From the NCBI GenBank assembly GCA_964389525.1, contig CAYMEX010000003.1:1-64000 (forward strand): 64,000 nt of DNA, written 5' to 3'. The notes under the pieces are model-generated. The model did no database searches. It saw only the letters and a program-made list of their open reading frames with translations, and was not told where the DNA came from. Origin of the DNA: JAFLTL01 sp964389525 (lineage in GTDB: Bacteria; Bacteroidota; Bacteroidia; Bacteroidales; Muribaculaceae). The translations under genes and the position numbers were made by a program. Of this stretch, positions 34,356 through 41,283 are shown piece by piece (position 1 is the stretch's first letter; each line of letters starts with the position of its first letter).

Positions 34356-34411
34356 AAGTCTCACCCCCATTAAAAACGAGCCTCGGAGAGGCGACATTAT
34401 TCCAACACGGC

Positions 34412-35182
34412 ATGAATAAAGAGCAGGTCATTGTTTCCATGACATCATTCCCGGCGGCGATCGAGTTTGCCGAACGGGCCGTACAGTCTATCCTCAATGG
34501 CTCGGTCATCCCCGACAAATTGGTGCTGTACCTCACATTCTCGCAATTCACCGACACAAAGATACCCGACTCGCTCCTGAAGCTGGCGGCCGACAGCCCC
34601 GTGTTCGAGATACGCGACTACCCCCGCGACATACGCTCCTACCGCAAGCTCGTGCCCGCGCTCAGAGACTTCCCCGACGCCGTAATCGTCACGGTCGACG
34701 ACGACGTGGCCTACCATCCCGACATGCTACGCGATCTGCTTGATCTCCACGCCGGGAAGCCCGATGCGGTGCTTGCGCACCGTGCAAAGCGCATTAAGCC
34801 CGGCGCACCCTATCGCAAATGGCCGAAGTATCGGTGGTATAATTTCGTGTTCAGGAAGATACACCGCGATGTCCGCAACATACAGACCGGCGTAGGCGGC
34901 GTCCTCTATCCTCCTCACGCACTCCGCCAGGAGATGATCGACGAGGAACTCTTCACACGCATAGCCCCGACGACCGACGACCTCTGGTTCTGGGCTGCAG
35001 CGGTAGCCAACGGACGGTGCGTCATACCCGTACCGTTCGGCCACAACAAGCCCCGCGGATTAGGCAAGCCCCGCGAACTGTCGCTCAAGACCGTAAACTT
35101 CAAAGCCGGTACCGACCGAAATTCAGCCGCATTCAAGGCCATCCTCGACCATTTCCCCGAACTCGGCAAGATGCTCTCATAA
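34412..35182 (+). CDS. Glycosyltransferase, first of a tandem pair
   Basis: A 256-residue protein starting at ATG 34412; the open frame upstream crosses the hairpin repeats and is not coding. It has a GT-A-like beginning (VIVSMTSFPAAIEFAERAVQSIL), a DDD metal-binding motif in VIVTVDDDVAYHPDMLRDLL, and the strongly conserved GVGGVLYPPHAL and TTDDLWFWAAAV. It therefore uses a nucleotide sugar and a divalent metal. Donor and acceptor are unknown. The next gene is a close paralogue, sharing long segments with it. Surface glycan synthesis is the likely setting, judged from the neighbours. Confidence 0.82.
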   Translation: MNKEQVIVSMTSFPAAIEFAERAVQSILNGSVIPDKLVLYLTFSQFTDTKIPDSLLKLAADSPVFEIRDYPRDIRSYRKLVPALRDFPDAVIVTVDDDVAYHPDMLRDLLDLHAGKPDAVLAHRAKRIKPGAPYRKWPKYRWYNFVFRKIHRDVRNIQTGVGGVLYPPHALRQEMIDEELFTRIAPTTDDLWFWAAAVANGRCVIPVPFGHNKPRGLGKPRELSLKTVNFKAGTDRNSAAFKAILDHFPELGKMLS

Positions 35183-35200
35183 CCACAACAGTTCATACCT

Positions 35201-35983
35201 ATGACTGCCAAGCCACAGATCATTGTCTCTCTCACCTCATTCCCCCAAGCGATACCCTACGCGGTCACAGCGATACGCTCCATACTCCGCGGATCGATGC
35301 TGCCCGACAAGATTGTGCTCTATCTCGACACACAGAAGTTTCCCGGCGGAGTATTGCCGCAGCAGCTCACCGATCTATGTGCCGAGTGTCCCATCTTTGA
35401 GGTCAGGTTTGATCCGCAGGACATTCGCTCATACAAAAAACTCATACCGGCTCTGAGAGATTTTCCCGACGACATCATCGTCACTGTCGACGACGACATA
35501 AACTACACCCCCGGCCTTCTGCGCAGCCTCGTGCGTGTGCACGAGCGCTTCCCCGACGCCGTGATAGCCCACCGCGTCAGGAAGATACGCCCAGGCCAGC
35601 CCTATAAGAAATGGCGGAAACTGAAATGGTATGACTTCGTTTTCAAAAAATACCGTCCCGGCTACCGCCTTCTGCAGACCGGCGTAGGCGGCGTCCTCTA
35701 TCCCCCGCACTCGCTCGACCCCGAAATGCTTGACCCCGCCGTATTCACAAAACTGGCTCCCACGACCGACGACCTCTGGTTCTGGGCGGCAGCCGTATCG
35801 GCCAGCACCTACATCGTGCCCGTACCCGACGGCATGCGCACGGCAAAAGAGGTCGGCAAGCCCGAAGATCTGTCGCTCAAGACCATGAATATCACGACCG
35901 AAGACCGCAACAGTGCGGCATTCGACAGGATTCTCGAAAATTACCCCGTCGTGGCACAACGTCTCAAAACCGACCGGATTTAA
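35201..35983 (+). CDS. Glycosyltransferase, second of a tandem pair
   Basis: A 260-residue paralogue of the preceding gene, 18 bp downstream. The shared blocks are IIVSLTSFPQAIPYAVTAIRSIL, DDIIVTVDDDINYTPGLLRSL, LQTGVGGVLYPPHSLD and APTTDDLWFWAAAV, in the same order and spacing, showing a gene duplication. The DDD motif is kept, so both copies look active. Its TAA at 35981-35983 overlaps the stop of the convergent gene by palindromic TTAA. The sugar specificity is unknown and may differ between the two copies. Confidence 0.82.
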   Translation: MTAKPQIIVSLTSFPQAIPYAVTAIRSILRGSMLPDKIVLYLDTQKFPGGVLPQQLTDLCAECPIFEVRFDPQDIRSYKKLIPALRDFPDDIIVTVDDDINYTPGLLRSLVRVHERFPDAVIAHRVRKIRPGQPYKKWRKLKWYDFVFKKYRPGYRLLQTGVGGVLYPPHSLDPEMLDPAVFTKLAPTTDDLWFWAAAVSASTYIVPVPDGMRTAKEVGKPEDLSLKTMNITTEDRNSAAFDRILENYPVVAQRLKTDRI

Positions 35984-36978
35984 ATCTCTATGCTTTCAAA
36001 CGGTATGCCGTGCACCTTGGCCGCATATACCGGGAACTCGCTGGGGTACATATACGACGTACCAACCCTGTAGATCTTCGACGCCTCGCTGAGCACATAG
36101 AAGTCGAGAAACGACTTCATGTAAGGGCCGTTGCCATGCTCACCCGCGCCCGACACCTGGTCGATATGCACCAGATCGCCCGGTATGATGTGCACGCCGT
36201 CGATCTGCGACGCGCGTTTCAGAAATGTCGCGCTGTCAGAGGTGACAAGTATATCCCTGCCGCCATGCCGTTTCTTCAGCTCACTTATCGCGTCAAGACA
36301 TTTCACGATAAGAGCCTCTTTCTCATCTTCGCTCCCAAGCTCGCGGTAGCGGTACTCATGGAAATCGCCAAGCAGATTCTGAAATCTGAACACTGCAGCG
36401 TAATACTCCTCGCCGAGTCCGCTCTTTATTGCGTCTATGCGCTCACGCAGCGCGTCGCCAGGTCTGAACAGTTCGCGGAAAAGCTCGCCCCAGCCGTAGC
36501 GGGTACTCTCATCGTCACCGCGCAACGCATCGTTTACACGCTCGAGACAGTCGCGGTTGGTGTAGAAATGCACCTGCCTGGTCACTTTCAGCCCCAGCAG
36601 CCTTCGGGCAAGATGCTCTCCCCTCATATACAGCACCTTGCTGTATAGCGGATTGTCGGTATATTCATTCTTCTTCAGAGTCCAGTCATAGGCCGCAGGC
36701 GACAGATAATCCTCAAGTCTGAACGGATAAGTATATCTTATCCTGAACGGTATGCCATGATGCTTGCAATAGGCATACAACGTGATTATGCCCTTGAATC
36801 TGTCGCACATACCGCCGTGATACGCCATACCGTCGACCATGGCCACACAAGCCGGGCGGTCCATGGCCGGGCGCCCGCAGTCTTTCGACTTGAGCGCGAT
36901 CTGAGTGGCGAGCATCAGCTCCTTGAAACGGTGCCTCAGCTCAAGCTGCCTGTATTTCCGTCCGTAGTATGTAGCCAT
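35980..36978 (-). CDS. Putative fucosyltransferase-fold glycosyltransferase
   Basis: A 332-residue protein with no signal peptide or membrane segment. The segment DGMAYHGGMCDRFKGIITLYAYC near residue 50 resembles the first donor-binding loop of GT-B fucosyltransferases (a conserved H-x-G-G followed by D-R). DILVTSDSATFLKRASQIDGVHIIPGDL near 245 resembles their nucleotide-sugar S-D-S motif. The C-terminus (FYVLSEASKIYRVGTSYMYPSEFPVYAA) also fits this fold. This is only a fold-level suggestion. It is the last gene of the lpxL-stealth-GT92 set, 19 bp after GT92, and ends tail to tail with the second glycosyltransferase. Confidence 0.6.
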   Translation of the reverse strand: MATYYGRKYRQLELRHRFKELMLATQIALKSKDCGRPAMDRPACVAMVDGMAYHGGMCDRFKGIITLYAYCKHHGIPFRIRYTYPFRLEDYLSPAAYDWTLKKNEYTDNPLYSKVLYMRGEHLARRLLGLKVTRQVHFYTNRDCLERVNDALRGDDESTRYGWGELFRELFRPGDALRERIDAIKSGLGEEYYAAVFRFQNLLGDFHEYRYRELGSEDEKEALIVKCLDAISELKKRHGGRDILVTSDSATFLKRASQIDGVHIIPGDLVHIDQVSGAGEHGNGPYMKSFLDFYVLSEASKIYRVGTSYMYPSEFPVYAAKVHGIPFESIEI

Positions 36979-36997
36979 ATCACTTCGACGTGTGTAA

Positions 36998-37870
36998 TCA
37001 GTCCTTTATGTCGTTCAGATCATACTCCGTGAAGTAGCTCATGTCGCGCAGACTGTTGATGCGCGCACGGCCACGGGCACGTTTCATCAGAAACTCCTCA
37101 TACGACTTCACGGCGTAGTGATTTATGCGTATGACATCCTGTTGCGGCTCACGGTCGCGGAAGCCTTTTTTAAGCACATTTCCATGCGAGTCGGCAGCCT
37201 TGCCCGACACGCGCGCGGCTTCATGGCACCCCACCATCGAGCACACACGGCGCGGATCCACAATACTCTTCACGTGGCGGTTGAGAATGTGACCGGGCTG
37301 CGAGTGCATCCTGAATCTCTCCATCACTCCACCCGGCTCCCTGCTCTTTGCGCCGCCGCTGCCATAGACAAGCCAGTTTATCTCCACCGACGCGTAGTTC
37401 TCCATGCGGCGGAGGAAATCGGGTATCGTCTTGTCTTTCACAGGTACGATGAACTCGTCGAGATCTATCACGGCAATCCAGCGGGCATCGGTGCGATGCT
37501 TCTCGAAGCAGTCGTCGTAGGCGGCGAGCTGCTGCTTGCGGCCGGGCTGATACGTGTATTCCACGAGCCCCGACTCTATATAGGGAGCCAGCACCTCCTT
37601 CGTGCAGTCAGTGCTTTCATTGTCATAGATATAGAACTTCTCCACCCCCTTCGCGCGATGCCACTCGATCCACTCTTTCATATACGGACCCTCATTCTTG
37701 GCGATCGCGCACACCGCCAGATAATAACGTGGAGCAGTCGTGTCGCCCTTCAGCCTGTTTTTGAGCCGCATGGCGTTTCCAACGCCGTAACGGAGCACAC
37801 CGCGCCAGCGGTTACGTGTCATCTTGTGCGGTATCACACCGGCGATTATCTCTGCGAGTGCTTTATTCAT
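36998..37870 (-). CDS. Glycosyltransferase family 92 / DUF23-type
   Basis: A 290-residue cytoplasmic glycosyltransferase. The signature YLAVCAIAKNEGPYMKEWIEWHRAKGVEKFYIYDNESTD near residue 48 is the GT92/Glyco_tranf_2_4 start. WIAVIDLDEFIVP carries the DxD-like metal site, and HYAVKSYEEFLMKRARGRA is the typical C-terminal acceptor part. Known GT92 enzymes are galactosyltransferases in animals; the bacterial substrate is unknown. It sits 2 bp after the Stealth gene, so the two are translated from one mRNA. Confidence 0.85.
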   Translation of the reverse strand: MNKALAEIIAGVIPHKMTRNRWRGVLRYGVGNAMRLKNRLKGDTTAPRYYLAVCAIAKNEGPYMKEWIEWHRAKGVEKFYIYDNESTDCTKEVLAPYIESGLVEYTYQPGRKQQLAAYDDCFEKHRTDARWIAVIDLDEFIVPVKDKTIPDFLRRMENYASVEINWLVYGSGGAKSREPGGVMERFRMHSQPGHILNRHVKSIVDPRRVCSMVGCHEAARVSGKAADSHGNVLKKGFRDREPQQDVIRINHYAVKSYEEFLMKRARGRARINSLRDMSYFTEYDLNDIKD

Positions 37871-37872
37871 GT

Positions 37873-38907
37873 TTATAGCTCGAAACTCGACTTCTCCGGC
37901 AGTATTGAGTCAAACGCTTCTCTGAGCCCCTCCATCACCGCCTCGTAGTCCCTGATATGTATGTTGTCGTTGATGCACACCAGCGAGTATGCCTGCTCTC
38001 TTATAGCCATGATAGCCTGCTTTGAGCGAACCATCAGCGGAAACATTTTAGTGTCGCGGTAGGTGTTGTAGGGCTCGAAATTACCGCGGCATATCTGCCA
38101 TGTCCTGAACAGCTCGGGAGTATAGTCGTTTGACGCCCGGAATCGGTTGACCGATGTCTCCGTAAGCTCCTTTCCGGCGACAGCCCACACCTCCTCAAAA
38201 GTGCTTTTCAGATAAGGCTGAGCATTGTGCGGCGTGCGCAGGGTGATGAACCGGCCGTAAGGTTTCAGCAGATAATTCCACATCGCCTTGCCTCCGTAGC
38301 TTTTGTGGAACCACTTGTCATGGTCTCTCGACAGCACCTCGCGCTTGTCGAAATGACGGTTGATGATCCTCACGTTGTTTTTTATCCTCCTGTACCACTG
38401 CGACCATAGCGGATTATACTGAAATGCGGCTATGTCGCACGGAAGACCGCCCCTGAAGAAACGCTCCCTCGCCACAGGCCTGATGATATAGAAATCGTCG
38501 TTGAAATACACGAAATGCTCGGCGAGACCCGGTATCTTGTGTATGTAGCGTTCTATCACCACCGAGTTGTAGGTAGGCAGATACTGTTCCGGGATAAAAT
38601 CGCGGTGACTCACCAGGTTTATGCGCGGATTTTTCTCATCCAGCCATTCAGGCTTCTGCCCGCAGGTCACGAAATGGATCCTGCGCACCCACGGCGCAAA
38701 CTTCTCGATACCCCTGAACCAATATTTCAGAAAACCGTAGTCGCGGAAACGAGCCTCCGATACACTGTTCTCCTCATTCTTTCCAGCCCCCTTATGCTTA
38801 ACAAACTCGTCATGCCACGCCGGGTCATTCATGTCGACCCACGTCACTACGAAATCTATAGGAAAAGCGTCCTGCATCTCTACGGTCTTGAAGTGATTTA
38901 TCTCCAT
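37873..38907 (-). CDS. Stealth family sugar-phosphate transferase
   Basis: A 344-residue protein with the conserved regions of Stealth proteins. CR1 is PIDFVVTWVDMNDPAW. CR2 runs from RIHFVTCGQKPEWLD to HFVYFNDDFYIIRP, including FNDDFY with the likely catalytic or metal-binding Asp residues. CR3 includes YGRFITLRTPHNAQPYLKS. Family members transfer hexose-1-phosphate to build phosphodiester-linked capsule or glycan chains, and relatives include GlcNAc-1-phosphotransferase of animals. ATG 38907 overlaps the lpxL gene end by 10 bp; an earlier in-frame start at 38940 is possible. It indicates a phosphodiester in the surface glycan of this strain. Confidence 0.88.
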   Translation of the reverse strand: MEINHFKTVEMQDAFPIDFVVTWVDMNDPAWHDEFVKHKGAGKNEENSVSEARFRDYGFLKYWFRGIEKFAPWVRRIHFVTCGQKPEWLDEKNPRINLVSHRDFIPEQYLPTYNSVVIERYIHKIPGLAEHFVYFNDDFYIIRPVARERFFRGGLPCDIAAFQYNPLWSQWYRRIKNNVRIINRHFDKREVLSRDHDKWFHKSYGGKAMWNYLLKPYGRFITLRTPHNAQPYLKSTFEEVWAVAGKELTETSVNRFRASNDYTPELFRTWQICRGNFEPYNTYRDTKMFPLMVRSKQAIMAIREQAYSLVCINDNIHIRDYEAVMEGLREAFDSILPEKSSFEL

Positions 38908-39755
38908 TTCACATTCCAGCGGTTGTGGCTCCAGAGCCACAAAGGCACGTCGCGCCTGATCGTCTGCTCGAACTCCTGCCAGAACGCGCGGCTATAGGGA
39001 TAAGGCTGTCCGTCATCGACAGGCTCAAGCTTCTTGAACCGGAACACATAGTGTCCGCGCGACGGACGCTCGACATCCATGTAGAAAAAGTCGGCGTTCA
39101 CGCGCGCACCGATCTCCTCCGGGCCGATGATAAACGACGTCTCGTGATTCAGAAACATCGTCTGCCCGTGTTTGCTGGCGGTTTTCGGACGCTGGTCGGC
39201 TATAAAGCCGAATATCCACGGCAGATTGTCCCTGTCAAGCAGATATCTCACCGCAGCCTTCTGCGGAACCAGTACATGATGCCAGCGGCTTCTTATCTTC
39301 AGAAATATCTTGTCCCACAGCGGGCTTGCCATGGTGTGATAGATCGATCCCTTGCGTGCGCCGGTGAAATACACAGCCATCTCCTGAGCCCACTCCCAGT
39401 TGCCGTAATGCCCGAGCATTATCACCGCCGGACGGTTCTCGTCGGTCGCACGGTTCACAAGCTCGTAATCGAGCACCTTCACCCTGTCAGCCATCTCCTT
39501 GTCTGAGATATGCAGCAGCTTCACCGTCTCGACCATCACGTCGCAGATATACTTGTAGTATCTTTTCTCTATATCCTTGATCTCCTTAAGATCCTTGTCG
39601 GGAAAAGAGTCAGTGAGATTCCTCCTGACCAGCTTGTGCCTGTATCCAATGACATAGTGCATGACAACGGCAAAGAAGTCAGCGAACACATAAAGCACCC
39701 TCAGAGGCAGCAACGCCGCAAGCGTCAGAAAAAATATAGAGATTCTTAACTTCAT
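38898..39755 (-). CDS. Lipid A acyltransferase (LpxL/HtrB family)
   Basis: A 285-residue inner-membrane acyltransferase. An N-terminal hydrophobic anchor (ISIFFLTLAALLPLRVLYVFADFFAVV) is followed by the HX4E catalytic motif H116-YGNW-E121. The segment GFIADQRPKTASKHGQTMFLN is a second family region. It adds a secondary acyl chain to lipid A from acyl-ACP. ATG 39755 is used; the frame extends further upstream through a family-B hairpin, which is not coding. It heads the minus-strand set lpxL-stealth-GT92-fucosyltransferase-like, joining lipid A maturation to glycan assembly. Confidence 0.9.
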   Translation of the reverse strand: MKLRISIFFLTLAALLPLRVLYVFADFFAVVMHYVIGYRHKLVRRNLTDSFPDKDLKEIKDIEKRYYKYICDVMVETVKLLHISDKEMADRVKVLDYELVNRATDENRPAVIMLGHYGNWEWAQEMAVYFTGARKGSIYHTMASPLWDKIFLKIRSRWHHVLVPQKAAVRYLLDRDNLPWIFGFIADQRPKTASKHGQTMFLNHETSFIIGPEEIGARVNADFFYMDVERPSRGHYVFRFKKLEPVDDGQPYPYSRAFWQEFEQTIRRDVPLWLWSHNRWNVKWR

Positions 39756-39782
39756 CGTGTTATTAATCAGTAAAGACAAGTT

Positions 39783-39802
39783 GGGCGTGCTTTCACACGC
39801 CC
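39783..39802 (-). repeat. Variant family-A hairpin with paired substitutions
   Basis: Read on the minus strand: GGGCGTGT-GAAA-GCACGCCC. Compared with the common unit, C8 became T and T14 became C. The 8-14 region still pairs (T-G and G-C in place of C-G and G-T). It lies upstream of lpxL. Confidence 0.75.
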
Positions 39803-39835
39803 ACTGCATTCTTTTCTTATTTGCGAAATTGCAAA

Positions 39836-39860
39836 GTAGGGACGCACGGCTCGTGCGTCC
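39836..39860 (+). repeat. Family-B hairpin repeat, copy 3
   Basis: A third identical copy (GTAGG, 9-bp stem, GCT loop). It sits 25 bp downstream of the metK stop on the minus strand and may act as part of its terminator. Confidence 0.9.
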
Positions 39861-39884
39861 GTCCAATCCGATCATTGCAGCAAA

Positions 39885-41213
39885 TTATTTTGCCGTACAA
39901 TCACCAAAAAACCTTTTCAAGTCCTCTACGCGGTCAAGTTTCTCCCAGGTGAACAATTCCACCTCCATCTCGATCGGGTCTTCATATCGCGAAGTAAAGA
40001 CCTTTTTCACCTTGCGGGGCGTGCGCCCTACATGGCCGTAGGTGGCTGTCTCCTGATAGATCGGGTTACGCAGCTTGAGATCGCGCTCTATAGCTCCCGG
40101 ACGAAGGTCGAAAAGCGCCGTTACGCCCTCGGCGAGCATCTCGTCGGTCAGTCCCTCGCGCACCGTGCCGTATGTCTGCACGTTCACGCTCACAGGCTCG
40201 GCAACTCCGATGGCATATGCCACCTGCACCAGTGCCTCGCGGGCAAGCCCGGCTGCGACGATGTTTTTGGCTATATGACGTGCGGCATAGGCTGCCGAAC
40301 GGTCGACTTTCGACGGGTCTTTGCCCGAGAACGCGCCGCCGCCGTGTGCGCCGCGGCCGCCATAGGTGTCGACGATGATCTTGCGGCCGGTGAGACCGGT
40401 GTCGCCGTGAGGCCCTCCTATCACAAATTTTCCCGTGGGATTCACATGAAGTTTGAAGTCATCGCCGAGCAATGCTTTCAGATGCTCGGGAAGATTCTCC
40501 CTGACGCGCGGTATCAGCACTTCGGCCACATCCTTGCGCATCACTTCGATCATCTCGCGGTCTGCCTCTTCCTGCGACTTGCCGTTGCCGGGCACGATGA
40601 ACTCGTCGTGCTGGGTCGAGATCACGATTGTGTGTACTCTTACCGGGCGGCGTGTTTCTCCGTCATACTCCACGGTCACCTGGCTCTTGCTGTCGGGACG
40701 CAGATAGCTGACGGTCTCGCCTGCGGCGTTCCTGTAGACAAATGCGTCGCCGCGGCGGCGTATGGCAGCAAGCTCTTTCAGCAGAGCGTGGCTCAGGTCG
40801 AGCGTCAGCGGAGTGTACTCAGGGGTCTCGTCGGTAGCGTAACCGAACATCATGCCCTGGTCGCCTGCGCCCTGCTCCTCTGTCGAGCCGCGGTCAACAC
40901 CGCGGTTGATGTCGGGGCTCTGCTCGTGGAGTGCCGAGAGTATGCCGCATGAGTCCGCGTCAAAACGATACTCGCTGCGGTCATATCCGATCTTCGAGAT
41001 AACCTCCCTCACAGTCGTGGGGAGATCGACATATGCCTTGCTCTTCACCTCACCGGCCACTATGACCTGGCCGGTGGTGACGAGCGTCTCGCATGCTACT
41101 TTACTTTGGGGATCGTGCGCCAGAAACTGGTCGAGCACGGCGTCGGATATCTGATCGGCTACTTTGTCGGGATGACCTTCCGATACCGATTCCGATGTGA
41201 ACAGGTAATTCAT
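39885..41213 (-). CDS. metK: S-adenosylmethionine synthase
   Basis: A 442-residue enzyme making SAM from methionine and ATP. Family motifs are SESVSEGHPDKVADQISDAVLD at the start (H14 and D16 at the ATP site), GAGDQGMMFGYATDETPEYTPL near 130 and GGAFSGKDPSKVDRSAAYAAR near 290, the P-loop-like signature. It is some 55 residues longer than E. coli MetK, mainly through insertions common in Bacteroidota (KLRNPIYQETATYGHVGRTPR region). No SAM riboswitch is visible in the 70-bp gap upstream. metH at the end of the window serves the same methyl cycle. Confidence 0.97.
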   Translation of the reverse strand: MNYLFTSESVSEGHPDKVADQISDAVLDQFLAHDPQSKVACETLVTTGQVIVAGEVKSKAYVDLPTTVREVISKIGYDRSEYRFDADSCGILSALHEQSPDINRGVDRGSTEEQGAGDQGMMFGYATDETPEYTPLTLDLSHALLKELAAIRRRGDAFVYRNAAGETVSYLRPDSKSQVTVEYDGETRRPVRVHTIVISTQHDEFIVPGNGKSQEEADREMIEVMRKDVAEVLIPRVRENLPEHLKALLGDDFKLHVNPTGKFVIGGPHGDTGLTGRKIIVDTYGGRGAHGGGAFSGKDPSKVDRSAAYAARHIAKNIVAAGLAREALVQVAYAIGVAEPVSVNVQTYGTVREGLTDEMLAEGVTALFDLRPGAIERDLKLRNPIYQETATYGHVGRTPRKVKKVFTSRYEDPIEMEVELFTWEKLDRVEDLKRFFGDCTAK

Positions 41214-41283
41214 TTTAGCATTTTTTTTGCCGGTGGTTGCAAGCGGGCAAATCCGTCCACCGATGGTTCAACTATTTCGACAA

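Noticed and set aside
34151..34411. N-terminal extension of the first glycosyltransferase through the hairpin repeats
   Set aside because: The extra residues are translations of the repeats (GVGACDSTPK twice). The family start is at ATG 34412.
39756..39875. N-terminal extension of LpxL across a family-B repeat
   Set aside because: The extension translates the hairpin and lacks family similarity; ATG 39755 gives the membrane anchor.
41214..41283. SAM riboswitch upstream of metK
   Set aside because: The 70-bp gap shows no conserved helices or a terminator/antiterminator pair.
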